A stretch of 64,000 nt of DNA from Brevibacterium sanguinis. Lineage in GTDB: Bacteria; Actinomycetota; Actinomycetes; Actinomycetales; Brevibacteriaceae. Both the position numbers and the translations under genes were made by a program. The notes below the pieces were generated by a model. It was given only the letters and a program-made list of their open reading frames with translations. It had not been told where the DNA came from and ran no database searches. Positions 7,622 through 16,470 of the stretch are shown piece after piece (position 1 is the stretch's first letter; each line of letters opens with the position of its first letter). The stretch covers positions 1-64,000 of the forward strand of contig NZ_QNSB01000014.1 of NCBI RefSeq assembly GCF_003315415.1, in the 5' to 3' direction.

Positions 7622-10443
7622 GGCTGTGCACCTTCCAGTTGTCCGCTGTTCGTCGTTTGGTCGAGGTCGAGGTGGAAGCCGTCGTCGAGCACCCCGGACA
7701 CAGTCAGGTCCGGAGCGTCGGCGAGTCCGAGGACGACGGCTCCGCCTGCGGCGCGCACCTCGGCGATGAGCTCCGCGAGGCGCTCGCCGAGGCCCGCTGC
7801 GGCGCTGCGCCCGTCGAGGCCCGCTGCGGCGCTGCGCCCGTCGAGGCCCGTCGCGTCGATGACGAGGAGGTCGGGCGCGGAGGCGGCGACCCGGGAGATC
7901 TCCCGCACCCAGGTCCGCTCGTCGAGGGCGCCCCTGCTCAGGTAGGGCACGCTGCGGCGCACCCGTCCGGCGTGCTCGGGCAGCACCGACTGCCCGATCT
8001 TCATCTCGCCGGTGCTCAGCGGCAGGCGGCCGGAGACCGCCAGCAGGAGGGCGGTCCGGGCCGAGCCGGTGACGACGAGGAGCTGACCGGGCAGCAGGGC
8101 GAGGTCGACGCCGGCGAAGCCGCGCCGCTCATCGCCCATGTCCGCGCTCACGCCGATGCCCTGGGCGTAGACCCGATACGGGGAGTCTGGCTGCGGCCAG
8201 TCCCGCAGCGCGACCTCGTGGGCGAGGCCCTCGCCCTCGACGTCGAGCTGGGGCAGTCGGCGATCGAGCCAGCGCGGCAGCCACCACGCCTTCTCCCCGA
8301 GCAGCGCCATGATCGCCGGGACCAGCGACATGCGCACGAGGAAGGCGTCGACGAAGATCCCGAAGGCGAGCGCGAGCGCGATGGACTTGATGATCGGCTC
8401 CCCCGCGGGGACGAACGCGGCGAAGACGGAGAACATGATGACGGCGGCCGCGGTGACGACGCGGGCCGATCCGCGATAGCCGATCGAGATCGCCTCCCGC
8501 GCGCTCGCGCCGTGGACATAGGCCTCGCGCATCCCGGAGACGAGGAACACCTCGTAGTCCATCGCCAGCCCGAAGAGGATCCCCATGACGATGATCGGCA
8601 GGAAGCTGATCACGGGTCCCGTCTGGTCGAGTCCCAGCGGCCCGGCCAGGAACCCGTCGTGGAAGACGAGGACGACGGCCCCGAACGAGGCGATGACGCT
8701 GAGCAGGAACCCGCCCGTCGCCTTGAGCGGCACCGCGATGGAGCGGAAGACGATCGTGAGCAGGATGATCGACAGACCGACGACGAAGACGCCGAAGGGA
8801 AGCAGGGCCTCGCCGAGGCGGTCGGAGACGTCGATCTGGATCGCCGTGGCTCCCGTCACCGCGGTGGGGAACCCGTACTCGTCCTCCACCTCGGCGCCGA
8901 TCGCGCGCAGCCGCTCGACGGTCTCGAGGGTGTGCGGGTCCGCGGAGCTCGTCGTCGGGATGATCTGGAACAGGGCGCTCGTCGCGTCCTCGTTGGGAGT
9001 GGCGAGCACGATCTCGGAGACGCCCGGGTCCGCTGCGATGCGGTCCTCGATCCTCTCGACGTCGCCGAGGGGATCGTCGGAGGTGACGATCTCACTGGTC
9101 ATGATCAGCGGTCCGTTGAAGCCGGGGCCGAAGTGCTCGTCGATGAGGTCGAAGGTCGTGCGCGCCGGAGTGCCCTTCTCCTGGCTGCCGGCGTCGGGCA
9201 GGGAGAGCTGGAGCTGCCCGGCCGGGGCCGCGAAGAGGGACAGCCCGCCGACGATGAGGAGGATCGTCAGCACCGGCGCCTTCGTCACGGCCTTCAGCCA
9301 GCCGCGGAAGAAGCGGTCCATGAGCGTCGGGCGGACCGGAGCGGTCGCCTCGGCGGGTACGGCACCGCGCGGGTCGGTGCCGGCGGCGGTCGCCTCGGCG
9401 GAGGCCCGGCGGGAACGACGGGGGCGCGGGCGGATCCGGTCCTTGGCCAGCCCGAGCAGGGCGGGGATCATCGTCAGGGCGATGAGCACGGCCACGGCCA
9501 CCGCACCCGAGGCGGCGATGCCCATGACCGTGAGGAAGGGGATGCCGGCCAGCGAGAGTCCGAGGAGGGCGATCATCACGGTCATCCCGGCGAAGATGAC
9601 GGCCGAGCCCGCGGTCGCGGTCGCCCGGGCAGCGGCCTCGAGGGGATCGTGCCCCTCGGCCTGGAGGCTGCGGGCGCGGGAGACGATGAACAGGGCGTAG
9701 TCGATGCCGACCGCGAGCCCGAGCATGAGCGCGAGCATGATCGACGTCGAGTTGATCGACCCGAAGGCGGTGGCCCCGACGACGAGGAGGACGGAGATCG
9801 CGACGCCGATGAGAGCGGTGAGCAGCGGCATCCCCGCAGCGCGGAACGACCCGAGGGTGAGCAGGAGGACGATGAAGGCGATGACGACGCCGATGCCCTC
9901 CACCCAGGAGACGTGGACGCCGGTGATCTGGAACAGCTCGCCCCCGGCGTCGACCTGGGCCCCGGGGAGTGCGTCGCGGGTCTGGTCGAGCTCCCCGAGG
10001 AGCTTCTCGGGGGCGTCCTCGCCGACGTCCTGCTGGCTGCCGTCGTACTGGACCGAGATGAGCGCCGCCGACGCGTCGTCGCTGATGGAGCCCCTGACCA
10101 TCTCGTCGAAGGGCGAGGTCACGGCCTCGACATGGGGAAGATCGCCGAGGCGCTCGACCGTGTCCTCGATCGCGTCGCGGTAGTCGGGGTCCTCGACGCT
10201 CGCGCCGTCGGCGGCGACGACGATGACCGTCGCCGACACGCCCGCGGCGGACGGGAAGGTCGCGCGCATCGAGTCGAGCGCGGTCTGGGCCTCGGAACCG
10301 GGCAGGGTGAAGTCGTCGTCGAAGTCCTTGGCGAAGAGCGCGACGCCGCCGGCGACGAGGGCGAGGATGACGAGCCAGCCGGTGATGAAGCGCAGTGGGG
10401 CACGGTAGGCGCGCCGGCCGAGGGCGTAGAGGAACGGTGACAC
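7618..10443 (-). CDS. MMPL/RND transporter fused to a degenerate ABC-ATPase-like domain
   Basis: MMPL proteins are proton-driven exporters of lipids and hydrophobic compounds. Residues 1 to about 720 show two copies of the MMPL unit, each with a periplasmic loop and a helix bundle (GIDYALFIVSRAR and MDYEVFLVSGMREAY are the signature regions). From about 756 to 941 there is an extra cytosolic domain resembling an ABC ATPase: FAGVDLALLPG, then VVTGSARTALLLAVSGRL where the P-loop should be, then DLLVIDATGLDG as a Walker-B-like strand. The P-loop glycines and lysine are missing, so ATP hydrolysis is unlikely. A 9-residue unit is duplicated near residue 870. The gene is coupled to the Pip gene and divergent from a TetR gene, with operator palindromes between them. 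Confidence 0.88.
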   Translation of the reverse strand: MSPFLYALGRRAYRAPLRFITGWLVILALVAGGVALFAKDFDDDFTLPGSEAQTALDSMRATFPSAAGVSATVIVVAADGASVEDPDYRDAIEDTVERLGDLPHVEAVTSPFDEMVRGSISDDASAALISVQYDGSQQDVGEDAPEKLLGELDQTRDALPGAQVDAGGELFQITGVHVSWVEGIGVVIAFIVLLLTLGSFRAAGMPLLTALIGVAISVLLVVGATAFGSINSTSIMLALMLGLAVGIDYALFIVSRARSLQAEGHDPLEAAARATATAGSAVIFAGMTVMIALLGLSLAGIPFLTVMGIAASGAVAVAVLIALTMIPALLGLAKDRIRPRPRRSRRASAEATAAGTDPRGAVPAEATAPVRPTLMDRFFRGWLKAVTKAPVLTILLIVGGLSLFAAPAGQLQLSLPDAGSQEKGTPARTTFDLIDEHFGPGFNGPLIMTSEIVTSDDPLGDVERIEDRIAADPGVSEIVLATPNEDATSALFQIIPTTSSADPHTLETVERLRAIGAEVEDEYGFPTAVTGATAIQIDVSDRLGEALLPFGVFVVGLSIILLTIVFRSIAVPLKATGGFLLSVIASFGAVVLVFHDGFLAGPLGLDQTGPVISFLPIIVMGILFGLAMDYEVFLVSGMREAYVHGASAREAISIGYRGSARVVTAAAVIMFSVFAAFVPAGEPIIKSIALALAFGIFVDAFLVRMSLVPAIMALLGEKAWWLPRWLDRRLPQLDVEGEGLAHEVALRDWPQPDSPYRVYAQGIGVSADMGDERRGFAGVDLALLPGQLLVVTGSARTALLLAVSGRLPLSTGEMKIGQSVLPEHAGRVRRSVPYLSRGALDERTWVREISRVAASAPDLLVIDATGLDGRSAAAGLDGRSAAAGLGERLAELIAEVRAAGGAVVLGLADAPDLTVSGVLDDGFHLDLDQTTNSGQLEGAQP
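7789..7850. repeat. 27-bp in-frame tandem repeat
   Basis: Two identical 27-bp copies (7789-7815 and 7816-7842) plus the first 8 bp of a third lie inside the pseudo-ATPase tail of the MMPL gene. They add one extra copy of a nine-residue unit (GLDGRSAAA) without breaking the frame. Slippage of this kind can vary in copy number between strains. Confidence 0.9.
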
Positions 10444-10475
10444 AGCAGACCCCGATGCGGTTTCGAGTCGGTTTC

Positions 10476-10508
10476 GATACAGATCTGTATCCGATACAGT
10501 ATTGTATT
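10476..10508. promoter_or_regulatory. Tandem operator palindromes between MMPL and tetR
   Basis: 10476-10491 is a perfect 16-bp palindrome (GATACAGATCTGTATC). 10493-10508 is a near-palindrome with the same half-site (GATACA...TGTATT). Their centres are 17 bp apart. The site lies in the 124-bp gap between the divergent MMPL and tetR genes, the usual place for a TetR-family repressor to control itself and its target. Binding by the adjacent TetR is inference. Confidence 0.8.
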
Positions 10509-10567
10509 CTTACCCGGCCGGAGCCGTCGATGCAAATGGCGGCGGCTACACTCTCCCTGGAGCGACC

Positions 10568-11236
10568 ATGAATCCCACGACACCCGAGAACCTCAGCGCG
10601 CGGCGCCGCCAGACCCGATCCACCCTGGTGGAGGCGGGCATCTCGGTGTTCGCGGTCAAGGGGATCGACGGGGCGTCGATCGAGGAGATCTGCGAGGCCG
10701 CCGGCTTCACCCGCGGGGCGTTCTACTCGAACTTCTCCAGCCGCGACGACCTCGTCCTCGCGACGATCGAACAGCGGACCAAGGAGACGCTCGACCGCCT
10801 CGACCGCACGATCAGCCGATGGCGGACCGAGCTGGGCGAGGCCGATCACTCCGACATCGAGTCCCTGCTGACGACGTTCATCGACGACATCTTCAGCGAG
10901 AAGCGGGAGACGGTGGCCGAGACGATCGCCGAACACGAGATCGAGCTCTACTGCCTGCGCGTGCCGCACCTGCAGGAGCGCTTCGAGGAGCTCGGCGCCC
11001 GCCAGTTCACTCGCCTCGAGTCCCTGGTCACCACCGCGCTCGAGGCCGTGCGGGCGAGGACGACGATCCCGCTCGCGGATCTGCTCGTGGTCCTCACGGC
11101 GATCCACTCGCAGACCTCCCTGCAGGCCGCCGCCGGCAAGGCCCTGGATGAGCGGATCGAGCTCGACCCGCGGCCGACCGTCGCGATCCTCATGGCCCTC
11201 ATCGAGTTCCCCGACGACTCCTGCGCCCGGAGCTGA
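10568..11236 (+). CDS. TetR/AcrR family transcriptional regulator
   Basis: The 222-residue protein has an N-terminal helix-turn-helix (about residues 30-62, with EEICEAAGFTRGAFYSNFSSRDDL), the most conserved part of TetR-family repressors, and a helical ligand-binding C-terminal domain. The ATG at 10568 is chosen because GGAG lies 5 nt upstream and the conserved domain starts shortly after. An in-frame start farther upstream (10502) would add residues encoded by the operator region. It is divergent from the MMPL-Pip operon across two palindromic operator sites and probably represses that operon until a ligand binds. The ligand is unknown. Confidence 0.9.
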   Translation: MNPTTPENLSARRRQTRSTLVEAGISVFAVKGIDGASIEEICEAAGFTRGAFYSNFSSRDDLVLATIEQRTKETLDRLDRTISRWRTELGEADHSDIESLLTTFIDDIFSEKRETVAETIAEHEIELYCLRVPHLQERFEELGARQFTRLESLVTTALEAVRARTTIPLADLLVVLTAIHSQTSLQAAAGKALDERIELDPRPTVAILMALIEFPDDSCARS

Positions 11237-11248
11237 CCGTGCAGGCAC

Positions 11249-11254
11249 TAGGGT
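11249..11254 (+). promoter_or_regulatory. -10 box of a probable leaderless promoter
   Basis: TAGGGT lies 7 nt before the GTG at 11262, so transcription should begin at the start codon. No clear -35 is seen. Confidence 0.55.
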
Positions 11255-11261
11255 GGATGAG

Positions 11262-12260
11262 GTGAGTGAACGTCAACGCGAGTACGCAGCCTTCCTGTCC
11301 AACATGGACGTCCGCCTCGGCGCGTTCATCCTCGCCGACCTCCCGGAATCGGTCGCGCAGGAGGACGGGACGCAGGCGCGCTTCCCCAAGGACCTCAGCC
11401 CCGAGTCGCTGCCGATGATCGAGCACTTCGTGCTCTCCCGGTTCTCCACCACCGCCGAGGTGGTCGCCGAGGAGAACCGTCGCTTCACCGAGGGACTCAT
11501 CCGCTACCTCGGCGAGACGTACCTGCGGGCCGTCGGCGGCGCCTGGGACCATGACGAGACGACCGGCAACGGGATGCCCTTCATCCGTCCCGACTCCGCG
11601 GAGGGTCCGCTGCGCGGTGAGCCGATCCCGCTCGTCGCCGTCATCCTCACCGCCGTCGACGAGCGCACGGGCACGATCTTCACCGCGGTCCTCGACAAGG
11701 CGAAGGCCGGCCTCGGCGACTCCGGTCCCCAGCGGGCCTGCACGGGGCTGGCGATCGGCCTGCTGACGGCGGAGAACTCGACCAGGGAAGAGGTCGATTT
11801 CCTCTCCCGGTTCATCGGCACCGTCGAGCCGGGCATCGCCGCCTGGACGAAGGAGCAGGCCGAACCGAGCTTCTGGACCTTCGACCGGGAGAGCCTGATC
11901 CGTCTCGGCCGGCAGATCTCGGTGCGCTACGACTCCCCCGAGGAGATGATGGCCGAGGACGAGGTCCCCTTCGTCGCCGGAGCCATGCGCTTCATCGGCG
12001 AGACGATCCGCCGGCACGGATTCGGACAGTGGCGCTACGGCTCGGACGTCGACGCCGACGACCCCCGGCACAAGCAGCCCTACATTCGATTCACGGTCGG
12101 CGAGCAGAACCTCGACATCGTCCCCTGGAAGCTGGCGCAGACGGCGCTCGACGACTCCGAGTCACTCGCCTCGGCGCTCGATACGATCATCGCGATGCGC
12201 ACCGAGGAGGCCGAGGCGAAGGAGCGGGCCGCGGAGGAGAGTGTCGCGGAGGACCGCTGA
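11262..12260 (+). CDS. Unrecognised protein with an internal duplication
   Basis: I do not recognise this 332-residue protein. It is soluble-looking and acidic, without signal peptide or membrane helices. Two segments resemble each other: RFSTTAEVVAEENRRFTEGL followed by IRYLGETYLRAVGGAW and PFIRP, and later RYDSPEEMMAEDEVPFVAGA followed by MRFIGETIRRHGFGQW and PYIRF. Each half therefore has the order [RY/RF...AEE...F..G..R.(L/I)GET...W...P.IR]. The GTG start at 11262 is preferred because a TAGGGT -10 box precedes it by 7 nt, and upstream in-frame sequence overlaps tetR. It follows tetR by 25 bp but appears to have its own promoter. No function is assigned. Confidence 0.75.
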   Translation: MSERQREYAAFLSNMDVRLGAFILADLPESVAQEDGTQARFPKDLSPESLPMIEHFVLSRFSTTAEVVAEENRRFTEGLIRYLGETYLRAVGGAWDHDETTGNGMPFIRPDSAEGPLRGEPIPLVAVILTAVDERTGTIFTAVLDKAKAGLGDSGPQRACTGLAIGLLTAENSTREEVDFLSRFIGTVEPGIAAWTKEQAEPSFWTFDRESLIRLGRQISVRYDSPEEMMAEDEVPFVAGAMRFIGETIRRHGFGQWRYGSDVDADDPRHKQPYIRFTVGEQNLDIVPWKLAQTALDDSESLASALDTIIAMRTEEAEAKERAAEESVAEDR

Positions 12261-12316
12261 CGCGTCGGGCCGCCGGCGACCGACGGGGCGGGTGACCGAC
12301 GACCGTCGGGCCGGCG

Positions 12317-13468
12317 TCAGAGGGTGAAGCGGCGGTTGCCGGTCAGTCCGTCGGCCGGTGAGCCCGGTGCCAGTTCGATCGTCCGGTTCGCGGGATCGAG
12401 CTGCACGGTGACCAGGGTGGCCGAGCGCTCCCCGTAGACGGCTCCGGGCTCGGGAGCGCAGCACACCGGGGGCTCACCCGGTCCCGTGGTGAGGATGTCG
12501 AGGAGATCGGCGGTCGTCTCGGGCGGCCGGGCGGCGGCGATCCTCGTCTCGAGGTGGTCGCAGCGGGCCCGCGACGTCGATCCCGGACGCAGTTCGAGCG
12601 CACCGGTCTGCAGGTCGGGGTGCAGGAAATGATTCGTGTGCAGGAGGAATCCCTCTCCGCGACGTTCGCGCTTCTGCGCGTTCGCGATCTCCACCTGCAC
12701 CGCTTCGTCGGCGGTGACGACGGTGATGACCGACGAGGATGTCGTCGGGGCCGAGTGGACGATCGCCAGCGCCTCGGCGAGCGTGGTCGCTCTCGACAGC
12801 ACCCGTTCGAGCACCATGTGGATCGGCACTCCGCCGGGCGCATCTCCCTCGTGCTTGAGGATGTTGAGGAGGACTCCGACGCCGGCCTCGTTAAGGCCCA
12901 CCTTGCCGAGCATCCCGTACTCCGCGAAGCCGATGTGGCGCAGCTGCCGTCCGGAATCGGCCGACGGCGACGATCCCCGGTCCGGGCGAGACGGCCCGCC
13001 CGACTCTCCATCCCCGACGCCGCCCACGTCGTGGATGTGCCACAGCGTGGAGAAGTCGGCGACCCAGTCCCAGTTCTGCGCGGCCAGCGACGATCCGGGC
13101 CGGGAGAAGCTGACCGTCGAGCATTCCGTCGGGGCGATCGGCGCCAGGGTCATGATCTCCGTGCGGGCGATGATCGTCATGAGGTCGATGACGGTGATGT
13201 CGGCACCTGCCGCGATCGCCTCGATCTCCTCGAGCGCGTCGAGGTCCCAGGCCCGCAGGGCCTCGAGACTCGCCGCAGCCGCGTCGCGGACGTCCGCCTC
13301 GGCGATCTGCAGGTGCCCGAAGTACCGCTGGTAACCGGCGAGGGTCCGGGCCACACCGTCGCGCAGCCGACTGCCGCGGAGGTGCCCGCGCTCCCGGTGG
13401 TCGGCGGCCCGGACCGTGAACACCTCGGGCTCGATCGATGCCGCGGGACGGAACTCCGTCGTGGTCAT
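12317..13468 (-). CDS. C45-family autoproteolytic acyltransferase/hydrolase
   Basis: This resembles the acyl-CoA:6-aminopenicillanic acid acyltransferase (peptidase C45) family, Ntn hydrolases that self-cleave to expose a Cys nucleophile and then cleave or transfer acyl-amide bonds. The probable nucleophile is the Cys in TECSTVSFSRPG (about residue 115), followed by the typical QNWDW segment. Further family features are GLNEAGVGVLLN and HTNHF. At 383 residues the length fits. The ATG at 13468 has AGGAG upstream. No signal peptide is present, so the substrate is cytosolic. It is followed by 72 bp and then lies downstream of the metallo-beta-lactamase-fold gene on the same strand, so the two may be co-transcribed. 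Substrate unknown. Confidence 0.82.
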   Translation of the reverse strand: MTTTEFRPAASIEPEVFTVRAADHRERGHLRGSRLRDGVARTLAGYQRYFGHLQIAEADVRDAAAASLEALRAWDLDALEEIEAIAAGADITVIDLMTIIARTEIMTLAPIAPTECSTVSFSRPGSSLAAQNWDWVADFSTLWHIHDVGGVGDGESGGPSRPDRGSSPSADSGRQLRHIGFAEYGMLGKVGLNEAGVGVLLNILKHEGDAPGGVPIHMVLERVLSRATTLAEALAIVHSAPTTSSSVITVVTADEAVQVEIANAQKRERRGEGFLLHTNHFLHPDLQTGALELRPGSTSRARCDHLETRIAAARPPETTADLLDILTTGPGEPPVCCAPEPGAVYGERSATLVTVQLDPANRTIELAPGSPADGLTGNRRFTL

Positions 13469-13540
13469 GCGCTTCTCCTCGTCTCGACTCGACCGTCACG
13501 GTCCACAGTAGCCCGGGTTCGGCGTCCGGCGCCCGCGGGC

Positions 13541-14602
13541 TCAGCGTCCGGCGAGCGCTCCCACCCCGACCTCGAGCCCCAGGTAGTGCATGTGGGCGGC
13601 GGTCTCGGCCAGGGCGGCGAAGAGGTTGAAGCGGTGGAGCTCCTCGAAGCCGCGCGACCACCGAAGTCCCTGGGCGATCGAGTAGACGCGGTGGTCGTCG
13701 GTCTCGTCCAGGCGGGAGCGGATCTCGTCGAGTCGCTCCTCATGATGGTCGACGAGCTCGCGCGTGCGGTCGTGGAGGCCGCGGAAGCGGAACCCGTGCG
13801 CGGGCAGCACGGAGATGTCTGGGGCCAGCGCGCTGATCTTCTCCAGGGACCCGAGGTAGTCGCCGAGGCTGTGCGTGATCGCGGCGCTGTCGAGGCCGAT
13901 GTTCGGGGTGATCGTCGGCAGCACATGGTCACCGGAGAAGAGCAGCCCGTCCTCGTCGCGGACGAAGACGGAATGGCCGTAGGTGTGGCCCGGAGTCCAC
14001 AGCGACCGGATGGAGCCGGCGTCGACCGGCAGGTCGTCGCCGTCGCCGAGGACGAGCAGTCCCTCCGGCAGCCCGTCGAGCCGCAGGTCGACGAGGCTTC
14101 CGCCCGAACGACCGCCGAGCTGCAGGCTCTCGATCTCCGCCCAGCGCTCCTCGGGAACACCGTAGGCGCGGGCGATGTTGATCCCCGGGTCGATTCCGGT
14201 GCCCAGGTCGACGGTCTTGGACGCGAAGCGCTCGAGCGCCCGGACGTCCTCCCCGTGCATCGCGACCCACATGTCCGGATGCGCTCGCAGCAGCGCCGGG
14301 ACCAGCCCGACATGGTCGCGGTGGTAGTGCGTGATCGCGATGCCGCGGATGTCGGTGACCGCGAACCCCAGGGATCCCAGCGCCGAGGTGAGCGCCCCGA
14401 ACTGCTCCGCGCCGTCCCAGCCGGCATCGATGAGGACGACTCCCGGACCGTCGGCGATCGCATAGGAGTAGGTGTAGACGAGAGGGTTGTCGGGGATGGG
14501 CACCGGGATCGCCCACACGCCGTCGGCGACGGACTCCACCTCGGGCAGGATCCGGTCCTTCCACGCCTGGGACTGCTGCGGGCTCAGTGCCTCGATCGCC
14601 AT
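13541..14602 (-). CDS. Metallo-beta-lactamase-fold hydrolase
   Basis: The 353-residue protein carries the binuclear zinc motif THYHRDHVG (about residues 91-99; HxHxDH). Further metal ligands fit FSGDHVLPTI and the late HxxxH-type region. The fold is used by hydrolases acting on thioesters, lactones and phosphoesters; it is closest to the glyoxalase-II/MBL hydrolases of unassigned substrate. The ATG at 14602 is preferred over an in-frame ATG at 14740 because GGAAGGTGG precedes it and the upstream extension is low-complexity Arg/Thr. It precedes the C45 gene by 72 bp on the same strand. Confidence 0.85.
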   Translation of the reverse strand: MAIEALSPQQSQAWKDRILPEVESVADGVWAIPVPIPDNPLVYTYSYAIADGPGVVLIDAGWDGAEQFGALTSALGSLGFAVTDIRGIAITHYHRDHVGLVPALLRAHPDMWVAMHGEDVRALERFASKTVDLGTGIDPGINIARAYGVPEERWAEIESLQLGGRSGGSLVDLRLDGLPEGLLVLGDGDDLPVDAGSIRSLWTPGHTYGHSVFVRDEDGLLFSGDHVLPTITPNIGLDSAAITHSLGDYLGSLEKISALAPDISVLPAHGFRFRGLHDRTRELVDHHEERLDEIRSRLDETDDHRVYSIAQGLRWSRGFEELHRFNLFAALAETAAHMHYLGLEVGVGALAGR

Positions 14603-14942
14603 CGATTGGTCCACCTTCCGTGTCGTTGGGTCGACTTCCGTCGTTCGGTCCTCTTCCGTCAACCTACCCGGGGCCGGCATATTACTGAAGGGTCGTTCTG
14701 CACAGAGAGACGGCCGCCTGCACGGATCCGCGGGCACCACCTCGGTGAGATTTCGTTTACCGCAACCATCGCCACTGATTCCGTCGCGCCGGTCCCGGGT
14801 TTGGTCACCTTCTCATCTCGATCCGTCTTCGGAGTTTCGCTTTCCGCATCGGTGGATTATTGTCTGGGAGGCAGATCACATTCTGCTCTCGACGTCGGAG
14901 GACCGGCACGAGACACATTCAGACTCATTGGGGAGGATTGAT
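14603..14942. other. Divergent intergenic region, hydrolase/permease
   Basis: 340 bp without a gene. It is less GC-rich than its surroundings, particularly about 14750-14900, and must contain promoters for the minus-strand hydrolase and the plus-strand permease. I could not assign a convincing -35/-10 pair. A strong ribosome-binding site (GGGAGG, 14931-14936) ends it. Confidence 0.6.
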
Positions 14943-16334
14943 ATGGCTGGTTCAGGCACGCTGAAGCGCAACCTCGGACTGTGGTCCATCGTCGGACTCG
15001 GGCTCGGATACATGACGCCGACGGTCGTCTTCGACACCTTCGGAATCGTTTCGGACGAGACGAACGGAGCAGTGCCTGCCGCCTACCTGGTAGCGCTCAT
15101 CGTCATGGTGTTCACGGCATTCAGCTACGGGAAGATGGTCAAGGTCTTCCCGACGGCGGGCTCCGCCTACACCTACACCCGCGAGACCATGACGCCGGGG
15201 CTGGGATTCCTCGTCGGGTGGACCTCGCTCATGGACTACCTCCTGCTGCCGATGGTCAACTGCCTGATCATCCGCCTCTACATGGAATCGATGGTGCCCG
15301 ACGCCCCGGTCTGGATCTGGGTCGTCGCCTACACCGTGATCATGACCGGCATCGTGCTCACCTCGATGCGGGGAACGGCGAACCTCAACGGCATCTTGCT
15401 CGTCTTCGCGCTGGTCATGGTGACGATGTTCTGCGTCCTCGCCTTCTTCCAGCTCCAGGCCGGCGAGGGCGCGGGGGTCATCCTCAGCGCCGAGCCGTTC
15501 GTCCACGAGGGCGTGCACATGTCCGCCGTGCTCACCGGGGCGACGGTCGTCTGCTTCTCGTTCATCGGCTTCGACGCGGTGACGATGTACACCAACGAGG
15601 CGAAGTCCGTGAACACGATGCCCAAGGCCATCATGATCACCGTCCTCGCCGGAGGCGCGATCTTCCTCGTCGCCGCGTACTTCGCCCAGCTGCTCTTCCC
15701 GGACAACTCTCAGTTCCACCTCATCGACGATCCGCTGCCGGAGATCGGCCTCATCACCGGCGGACCGATCTTCCAGCTGTTCTTCCTCGCCGCGGCATTC
15801 GCCGCCACCGTCGCCTCGGGTCTGGCCTCGCATGCGTCGGTGTCGAGGATGCTTCTCGTCATGGGGCGCAACGGAGTGCTCCCGCGCAAGACGTTCGGCT
15901 ACATCAACCCGCGCACGCACACCCCGGTGTTCAACATCGTGCTCGTCGGCGCCGTGTGCCTGTTCGCGATGACGTTCAGCCTCGAGTTCATCTCGGCGCT
16001 CATCAATTTCGGTGCGCTCATCGCGTTCACGTTCGTCAACCTCACGGTGATCGCCCACTACGCTTTCCGGACCCGACAGGTCGTCGACGCCAAGTCGGCG
16101 TTCCACTACGTCGTCATGCCGAGTATCGGCGCGATCCTCACCGGGATCCTGTGGTCGAGCCTGCAGGGAATCGCCCTCACCGGCGGACTGATCTGGCTCG
16201 CCATCGGAGTCGTCTACCTCGCCGTGCTCACCCGCGGATTCCGGCGCACGGTCCGCAGCTTCGACGACCCCGAGGCGGATGCCGCGATGTCGGAGCCGCC
16301 CGTCGAGGAGCGTGAGGAGAAGGAGTCGGTGTGA
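14943..16334 (+). CDS. APC-superfamily amino acid/polyamine permease
   Basis: The 463-residue protein has about 12 hydrophobic segments and APC-family features: GLGLGYMTPT near the N-terminus (unwound helix 1), GSAYTYTRETM, and FSFIGFDAVTMYTNEAKS in the middle, followed by PKAIMITVL. These last features resemble the putrescine/amino acid importer subgroup (PuuP-like), but the substrate cannot be read from sequence. The start has a strong GGGAGG 6 nt upstream; an upstream in-frame ATG would add a non-membrane extension without similarity. The C-terminal tail is acidic. A large inverted repeat follows the stop. Confidence 0.87.
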   Translation: MAGSGTLKRNLGLWSIVGLGLGYMTPTVVFDTFGIVSDETNGAVPAAYLVALIVMVFTAFSYGKMVKVFPTAGSAYTYTRETMTPGLGFLVGWTSLMDYLLLPMVNCLIIRLYMESMVPDAPVWIWVVAYTVIMTGIVLTSMRGTANLNGILLVFALVMVTMFCVLAFFQLQAGEGAGVILSAEPFVHEGVHMSAVLTGATVVCFSFIGFDAVTMYTNEAKSVNTMPKAIMITVLAGGAIFLVAAYFAQLLFPDNSQFHLIDDPLPEIGLITGGPIFQLFFLAAAFAATVASGLASHASVSRMLLVMGRNGVLPRKTFGYINPRTHTPVFNIVLVGAVCLFAMTFSLEFISALINFGALIAFTFVNLTVIAHYAFRTRQVVDAKSAFHYVVMPSIGAILTGILWSSLQGIALTGGLIWLAIGVVYLAVLTRGFRRTVRSFDDPEADAAMSEPPVEEREEKESV

Positions 16335-16352
16335 CCGTGGCGTCACCCTCGT

Positions 16353-16418
16353 CACTCAAGAGTTCGGCCGTTCTGCTTCCCGCCGGCGCTTGGCAGATCG
16401 GCCGAACTCTTGAGTGAG
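16353..16418. terminator. 18-bp perfect inverted repeat after the permease
   Basis: 16353-16370 and 16401-16418 are perfect inverted copies with a 30-nt spacer. The position 18 bp after the permease stop suggests a terminator. No T-run follows. Confidence 0.6.
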
Positions 16419-16470
16419 ATTCTCGAACTCGTGACCGACGAGCTTCGCTGTGAGTGACGCCGCAAGAACG

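Noticed and set aside
7639-10440. 933-codon open frame on the plus strand
   Set aside because: Antisense to the MMPL gene with Asp/Glu/Gly/Arg-rich composition typical of a shadow frame.
10502-10567. Upstream start for the TetR gene
   Set aside because: The frame is open, but it would translate the operator region. GGAG before 10568 and family length favour the later ATG.
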